DNA of 64,000 nt from Algoriphagus sp. (lineage in GTDB: Bacteria > Bacteroidota > Bacteroidia > Cytophagales > Cyclobacteriaceae), in assembly GCA_021298245.1 (NCBI GenBank), contig JAJTDZ010000003.1, forward strand, positions 1-64,000, written 5' to 3'. Numbering within the stretch: position 1 is the stretch's first letter; every line of letters starts with the position of its first letter. Shown one piece after another: positions 59,971-64,000 of this stretch. The notes under the pieces were generated by a model that worked only from the letters and a program-made list of their open reading frames with translations, was not told the origin of the DNA and did not search any database. The position numbers and the translations under genes were made by a program.

Positions 59971-61542
59971 TTGAGTACGGAATTGTTAATCGATTCTGCT
60001 CAAAATGGAAGTCGAATTGCCTTATTGCAGGATAAGCAACTGATTGAGCTGCATTCCGAAGGAATGGATACTCAATTTAAGGTAGGTGACATTTATTTGG
60101 GTACGGTCCGTAAGATAGTCAATGGACTCAATGCCGCGTTTATTGACGTGGGCTATGAGAAAGATGCCTTTCTACATTACCAAGACCTAGGTCCAAATAT
60201 CAATAGCTTGTTGAAGTTTACCAAGATGGTTCGCAACAACAACTATAACAACTACCTGCTTAAAGGCTTTGACAACGAACCTGAAATAGAAAAAGTCGGT
60301 AAAATCGACAAAATTCTAGCCAAGACCAACCAGGTGTTGGTACAGGTAGTCAAAGAACCTATCTCCACCAAAGGCCCTCGTCTTTCCTGTGAGCTCTCTC
60401 TACCCGGGCGTTACCTTGTTTTGGTTCCTTTTTCTGACACAGTCAATGTGTCCAAGAAAATCAGAAGCAACGAAGAGCGCAAAAGGCTACTCAGACTCAT
60501 CAATTCAATCAAACCAGCCAATTTCGGAGTAATCATCCGAACCGTGGCCGAAGGACAGTCCGTGACGGAACTCGATAAAGACCTTCGAAATCTTCTAACA
60601 AACTGGGAAGCTGGAATGAATAAATTGCTGAAAGCCAAAAGTCGGGACAAAATTATTGGAGAGATGAGTATGGCCTCCTCCTTAGTAAGGGACCTACTCA
60701 ATGAATCATTCGACGCAATCACCGTAGAAGAAGAGTCCACGTACGATCAGATCCGTTCCTACATCAGGTCAATAGCTCCTGAAAAAGAGAAAATTGTAAA
60801 ACTTTACAACGGTAAAGTCAAGCTATTCGAAAGTTTTGGAATCGAAAAGCAAATCAAAAGCTTATTTGGACAAACCGTTAGCCTTCCTCAGGGAGGGTAT
60901 GTAATCATAGAGCATACGGAAGCCCTGCACGTCATCGACGTCAACAGTGGGAACAAGTCCAATCAAGAAAGTGACCAGGAATCTACAGCACTTAAAACCA
61001 ACCTGGTTGCTGCTAAAGAAATTGCTAGACAGCTCCGCCTCCGAGATATGGGGGGAATCATTGTGGTCGATTTTATCGATATGAAAAGAGCCGAACACAA
61101 GAAGGCAATTTTTGATGCCATGATGATGGAGATGAAATTTGATAGATCGAAGCATACCGTTTTGCCTCTAAGCAAATTTGGGCTGATGCAAATTACACGG
61201 CAGCGTGTACGTCCAGAGGTCAATATTGTGACCAAGGAAACGTGCCCTTCGTGCAACGGTACTGGCAAAATCCAAGCCTCCATTTTGGTGGCCGATAAGT
61301 TGGAAAAAGATCTAGAGCATATTGCAACGGTTCAAAATGTGGACCATATCCACATTGGGCTGCATCCCTACCTGCACGCCTACTTTACTCAAGGAATGAT
61401 TAGCCAGAGGGTAAAGTGGTTTTTGAAATACTTCAAATGGATACGACTGATCAAAGATTCTTCCCTACCTGTGACGGAATACAGATTTCTAGATGAATCT
61501 GGAGAAGAAATCGAACTAAAAATAAAAAGCGAGGCTGAGTAA
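59971..61542 (+). CDS. rng: Ribonuclease G/E family endoribonuclease
   Basis: A 523-residue RNase G/E that processes rRNA or mRNA ends. The S1-like RNA-binding domain holds VGDIYLGTVRKIVNGLNAAFIDVGYEKDAFLHY; the catalytic part has HVIDVNSGNKS and GGIIVVDFIDMKRAEHKKAI with the metal-binding Asp residues, and a zinc-link motif CPSCNGTGK (about residue 427). The first residues STELLIDSAQNGSRIALLQD match relatives only if the TTG at 59971 is the start; no in-frame ATG is present upstream. It ends in a terminator. Confidence 0.95.
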   Translation: MSTELLIDSAQNGSRIALLQDKQLIELHSEGMDTQFKVGDIYLGTVRKIVNGLNAAFIDVGYEKDAFLHYQDLGPNINSLLKFTKMVRNNNYNNYLLKGFDNEPEIEKVGKIDKILAKTNQVLVQVVKEPISTKGPRLSCELSLPGRYLVLVPFSDTVNVSKKIRSNEERKRLLRLINSIKPANFGVIIRTVAEGQSVTELDKDLRNLLTNWEAGMNKLLKAKSRDKIIGEMSMASSLVRDLLNESFDAITVEEESTYDQIRSYIRSIAPEKEKIVKLYNGKVKLFESFGIEKQIKSLFGQTVSLPQGGYVIIEHTEALHVIDVNSGNKSNQESDQESTALKTNLVAAKEIARQLRLRDMGGIIVVDFIDMKRAEHKKAIFDAMMMEMKFDRSKHTVLPLSKFGLMQITRQRVRPEVNIVTKETCPSCNGTGKIQASILVADKLEKDLEHIATVQNVDHIHIGLHPYLHAYFTQGMISQRVKWFLKYFKWIRLIKDSSLPVTEYRFLDESGEEIELKIKSEAE

Positions 61543-61557
61543 GCCCCGCTTTTTTTA
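61524..61557. terminator. Terminator at the end of rng
   Basis: AAAAGCGAGGCT and AGCCCCGCTTTT pair with one mismatch around GAGTA, followed by TTTTTT. It overlaps the rng stop codon and lies between two convergent genes. Confidence 0.85.
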
Positions 61558-61576
61558 TTTTTCATTTGTTACTCGA

Positions 61577-61924
61577 TTAGAAAGGGAGTGCGTCTTCTTC
61601 GGATGAAGAATAAAAAGTATCTACAGAGGGAGCTTCTTGGGGGGAAATTCCTCCTGCTTGGCTACGATCTATTTTGTAGGCTTTCACTTCTGTGTACCAA
61701 CGCCCATTGTACTCCCTACTCTCGACATCGATTCCTAAAGTGACTTGTTCCCCTACTTTTAACGCAAATTGATCGATCTTATCTCCCCAAAGGGCTATGC
61801 ATACCTTTTTGGGATATTGTCCTTCTGTTTCTAAAATGTATTCCTTCTTTCGCCAAGAATTGCCACTTTTTGAGTTACCACTTACCTCCTGCAACTGGTC
61901 TATGATTTTTCCGCTTAGGTCCAT
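61577..61924 (-). CDS. DUF3127 protein with SSB-like C-terminal tip
   Basis: A 115-residue protein of the DUF3127 family, which has an OB-fold like single-stranded DNA-binding proteins. KKEYILETEGQYPKKVCIALWGDKIDQF and GIDVESREYNGRWYTEVKAYKI (parts) are typical OB strands. A Ser-rich linker leads to the final SSEEDALPF, very similar to the SSB tip DDDLPF of the ssb gene at 56943. The tail could dock the same repair and replication partners as SSB. This is inferred from sequence likeness alone. Confidence 0.85.
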   Translation of the reverse strand: MDLSGKIIDQLQEVSGNSKSGNSWRKKEYILETEGQYPKKVCIALWGDKIDQFALKVGEQVTLGIDVESREYNGRWYTEVKAYKIDRSQAGGISPQEAPSVDTFYSSSEEDALPF

Positions 61925-62266
61925 ACATTATTAATTTTTCTCTAGCTACGAAGGTAAGCATTGGATCCTATTTTTTGTAGGCGACCAACTCTAAGGCATG
62001 TAATTTTTTTATTTTCGGGCCGGAGTTGATTTCTACAAGGAACTCATCCACGTTCTTATTGCACTGAAAAACAAACATTTACTCTTGTCATTTTAAGAAT
62101 CGTCCAAATTTTTTCCTGCTTTTTGATTACAACTCTTGTTTTTATTCTAAAAAACAGCATAGATTTGAGCCCTTTATTTTCCATTTAGGACTACTAAAAA
62201 AAATTTATTCACCTAACTTGATACTATGGCCTAGACGTTTACGTTTTTTATCAACCAATCTTAAAA
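61925..62266. other. Intergenic region between DUF3127 and the ECF sigma gene
   Basis: A 342-bp AT-rich stretch between divergent genes, so it should hold both promoters, but I see no clear TAnnTTTG element for either. On the minus strand 61968-62078 encodes a 36-residue open frame starting MFVFQCNKNVDEF, listed separately in the findings as weak. Confidence 0.5.
61968..62078 (-). CDS. Possible 36-residue small open frame
   Basis: An ATG at 62078 opens a 36-codon frame (ending KKLHALELVAYKK) upstream of the DUF3127 gene on the same strand, 43 bp from its start. The amino-acid composition is protein-like, and its ATG comes directly after an in-frame stop. No family is recognised. It could also be a chance frame or a remnant. 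Confidence 0.2.
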   Translation of the reverse strand: MFVFQCNKNVDEFLVEINSGPKIKKLHALELVAYKK

Positions 62267-62869
62267 ATGAGTAAGCAAATAGGTCCTGAAGACGGAGTGT
62301 TAATCACTCAGTATCGAAATGGTAACGAAGCTGCCTTTGATCTCTTGGTAGATCGTTACCAAAGTAAAGTTTATACTACCATTTACTTGATTGTAAAAGA
62401 TCAAGATGTGGCGGAAGACTTACTTCAAGATGTTTTTCTTAAAGTAGTTCAAACCCTCCATTCGGATAAATATAACGAAGAAGGAAAATTTCTGCCTTGG
62501 GTGATGCGCATTGCCCATAATTTGGCGATTGATCATTTTAGAAAGTCCAAGCGATACCCTACCATACTCCTAGAAGATGGAAGCAACGTGTTTAATTCCC
62601 TACACTTTGCAGAAGATTCTATGGAAGAAAAAAAGGTGAAGGAAGAAACCTTGGAGTTGGTCAAAAAATTAATAGAAGAGCTTCCGGAAGCACAGAGAGA
62701 GGTAGTGATTTTACGTCATTACCTAGACCTCAGTTTTCAAGAAATCGCAGATCAAACAGGCGTAAGCATCAATACCGCCTTAGGAAGAATGCGCTATGCC
62801 CTTCATCACATTAGAAAAAAAATGAAACAAGTTACACGCGCCTATGATAAAATCGTTTACCCCAAATGA
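62267..62869 (+). CDS. ECF-type RNA polymerase sigma factor
   Basis: A 200-residue sigma-70 family protein of the ECF type. Region 2 has NEAAFDLLVDRYQSKVYTTIY, DVAEDLLQDVFLKV and WVMRIAHNLAIDHFRKSKR (the -10 and DNA-melting parts); region 4 has LPEAQREVVILRHYLDLSFQEIADQTGVSINTAL (LSFQEIADQTGVS as the helix-turn-helix). It would direct a small set of genes under a signal that is not known. The last 26 bp overlap the next small gene, which may encode its partner or inhibitor. Confidence 0.93.
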   Translation: MSKQIGPEDGVLITQYRNGNEAAFDLLVDRYQSKVYTTIYLIVKDQDVAEDLLQDVFLKVVQTLHSDKYNEEGKFLPWVMRIAHNLAIDHFRKSKRYPTILLEDGSNVFNSLHFAEDSMEEKKVKEETLELVKKLIEELPEAQREVVILRHYLDLSFQEIADQTGVSINTALGRMRYALHHIRKKMKQVTRAYDKIVYPK

Positions 62870-63077
62870 CCTGGTAAGATACATTTACCAGGAAATGTCG
62901 GAGGTCGAACAAGAACTCTTAATGCAAGCCTTGCACAGCGACGATGCCTTGATGCAAGAATACATACAACTGCTGAGCACGATAGAGTTTTTGGAGCAGG
63001 TACAGCTGCAGCCTTCCGAAAAAGTAGTGAAAGCCATCAAAAAAATGGCCCATTCTACGGGACTTCAAAAAGTCTGA
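62844..63077 (+). CDS. Small protein overlapping the sigma gene, possible anti-sigma
   Basis: A 77-residue, mainly helical protein, overlapping the ECF sigma gene by 26 bp. FTPNDLVRYIYQEMSEVEQELLMQALHSDDALMQEYIQLLSTIEFLE (parts of it) is typical of the N-terminal part of anti-sigma factors of Bacteroidota, but no zinc-binding HxxxCxxC motif and no membrane helix are seen. Overlap and order (sigma first) support the pairing. The function is only inferred. The stop codon lies inside the left arm of the inverted repeat that follows. Confidence 0.65.
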   Translation: MIKSFTPNDLVRYIYQEMSEVEQELLMQALHSDDALMQEYIQLLSTIEFLEQVQLQPSEKVVKAIKKMAHSTGLQKV

Positions 63078-63131
63078 ACCTTTGGTAACCCCGCATTTTT
63101 GCGGGGTTTTCTTTTTCCAAAGGTTCAGACT
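63071..63131. terminator. Nested inverted repeat acting as bidirectional terminator
   Basis: Outer arms AGTCTGAACCTTTGG (63071-63085) and CCAAAGGTTCAGACT (63117-63131) are perfectly complementary over 15 bp. An inner hairpin AACCCCGC/GCGGGGTT with a T-rich loop is followed by TTTTC and more T. The sigma/anti-sigma stop codon lies in the left arm. It separates this pair from the convergent aldehyde dehydrogenase gene. Confidence 0.85.
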
Positions 63132-63219
63132 ACCATTTTTTAATTTAAGTACTCAATTAGTAAAGAGGTGTAGTTTAGGTATTCCTGCTGTGGTCCGTGG
63201 ACCCTTAGCTATGGACCAT

Positions 63220-64000
63220 TTAAAACCATTTCATCATCGTTGCAATCAACTTCTTGACGCGTAATCCATATGGAGGTCGGAGTAAACTGACGTTATTGAA
63301 TCCTACACGCTGCTTCAAGACTCCTTTTTCATTGCTAAAAGACAAAAATCCATACTTCCCATGGGCTTTACCAAAACCACTGGTATTTACCCCTCCAAAA
63401 GGCATTTCGTTGTGAAGAAAATGGAGGACGCAATCGTTGATCACCATATTTCCTGCACTGGTTTCAACCATGATTCGCTTGGCATTGCCCTGGTCCTGAC
63501 CAAAATAATAAAGAGCGAGAGGTTTGGGTTGTGAGTTGATTAGCCCTATAGCATCGCTGAGTTGGGAATAGGTCAGTACAGGCAGAAGTGGTCCGAAAAT
63601 TTCTTCTTGAAAAACCTTCATCTCAGAAGAAATACCGGACAATATCGTGGGGGAGAGGTATCGGGTTGACTTCTCTCCATTACCGCCTATCTCTACCTGT
63701 GCTCCTTTTGCAGTAGCATCCTCAAGCATTCCCATCATCCGCTGGAAGTGCCTTTCATTAATGATCCGCGCATAGTCAGGACTCTTTTCTATACCTTTCC
63801 CCTCCTCATCGTAGTACTTGAGGAGGCTTATTTTCAATTCGTTAATAAATGCTTCTTTTTTATTTTCAGGAACTAAAATAAAATCAGGTGCAATGCAAGT
63901 TTGCCCACAATTGACAAATTTTCCCCACACGATCTTTTGCGCTGCGTCCTTGAGATCGGCTGAGGCATCGATTATTACTGGGGATTTACCGCCTAGCTCC
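63220..64000 (-). CDS. Aldehyde dehydrogenase family protein (N-terminal part beyond window edge)
   Basis: The C-terminal 260 residues of an NAD(P)-dependent aldehyde dehydrogenase; the frame is open to the window edge so the N-terminus lies outside. It begins with ELGGKSPVIIDASADL (catalytic Glu) and continues KFVNCGQTCIAPDFILVP (catalytic Cys), EEIFGPLLPVLTY and PFGGVNTSGFGKAHGKYGF, the usual family motifs. The C-terminus ends in a hydrophobic stretch (KKLIATMMKWF), as in the membrane-associated fatty-aldehyde dehydrogenase subgroup. It would oxidise an aldehyde to an acid; the substrate is unknown. Confidence 0.9.
   Translation of the reverse strand, partial: ELGGKSPVIIDASADLKDAAQKIVWGKFVNCGQTCIAPDFILVPENKKEAFINELKISLLKYYDEEGKGIEKSPDYARIINERHFQRMMGMLEDATAKGAQVEIGGNGEKSTRYLSPTILSGISSEMKVFQEEIFGPLLPVLTYSQLSDAIGLINSQPKPLALYYFGQDQGNAKRIMVETSAGNMVINDCVLHFLHNEMPFGGVNTSGFGKAHGKYGFLSFSNEKGVLKQRVGFNNVSLLRPPYGLRVKKLIATMMKWF

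Noticed and set aside
1-64000. tRNA, rRNA, CRISPR, IS element or prophage
   Set aside because: No cloverleaf-like sequence, repeat-spacer array, transposase or phage structural gene was found on reading both strands.

Overview
The window looks like chromosomal DNA from a member of the Bacteroidota, most likely the order Cytophagales and close to the Cyclobacteriaceae (Algoriphagus-like). This rests on gene content: a TonB-dependent receptor with a carboxypeptidase-like N-terminal domain, a gldE-ssb-mutY-HU cluster, three FKBP-type lipoproteins behind an NrnA-like phosphoesterase (GldI context), DUF3127 and DUF493 proteins, a CrtD-type carotenoid desaturase, almost no Shine-Dalgarno sequences, and promoter -7 elements of the TAnnTTTG type. 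The content is mostly housekeeping. I saw no insertion sequence, prophage, integrase, CRISPR array, tRNA or rRNA.

Layout. 1-3.5 kb (minus): a NhaD-type antiporter cut by the window edge, an amino-acid dehydrogenase and AnmK. 3.8-11 kb (plus): an outer-membrane protein, a TPR protein, then an envelope run lptC - small membrane protein - CNNM/CBS protein - ppiD. 10.9-13 kb: DUF493, pterin dehydratase, rsmI and an inositol monophosphatase, facing an AEC permease. 14-17.2 kb: a hypothetical gene, then glyA-tatC-rpiB. 17.2-20.4 kb (minus): a subtilase lipoprotein and a GT-C-like membrane protein. 20.4-25.1 kb: rbfA, a LolC/E-like permease, a SolA-like oxidase and an ABC exporter. 25.1-30.4 kb: methyltransferases, a polyprenyl-phosphate sugar transferase, a 2H phosphoesterase and a carotenoid desaturase. 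30.4-34.2 kb: ndk, divergent from nrnA and the three FKBP lipoproteins. 34.2-36.3 kb: a structured leader, a saccharopine/alanine dehydrogenase-like gene and deoC. 36.3-38.8 kb: two phosphate-transport-like membrane proteins. 38.8-44.7 kb: tadA, superoxide dismutase, TonB-dependent receptor, MaoC-like hydratase, methyltransferase and mtgA.

44.7-45.4 kb is a 675-bp AT-rich gap with four DnaA boxes, a good candidate for oriC. 45.4-49.3 kb: M28 peptidase, a secreted hypothetical protein, a YjjX-like NTPase with yebC, and a small Gln-rich periplasmic protein. 49.4-55.2 kb: gltD-gltB, in which GltB begins after the place where its glutaminase nucleophile should be. 55.5-58.5 kb: gldE, ssb, mutY (minus). 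58.6-61.5 kb: HU, a TPR protein, a 29-residue basic ribosomal-type protein and RNase G/E. 61.6-64 kb: DUF3127, an ECF sigma factor with an overlapping small partner gene, and an aldehyde dehydrogenase cut by the window edge.

Points most worth checking: the candidate oriC, the missing N-terminus of GltB, a divergent PiT-like protein beside a Na/Pi cotransporter gene, alternative hairpins upstream of the dehydrogenase gene at 34438, and an SSB-like C-terminal tip on the DUF3127 protein.
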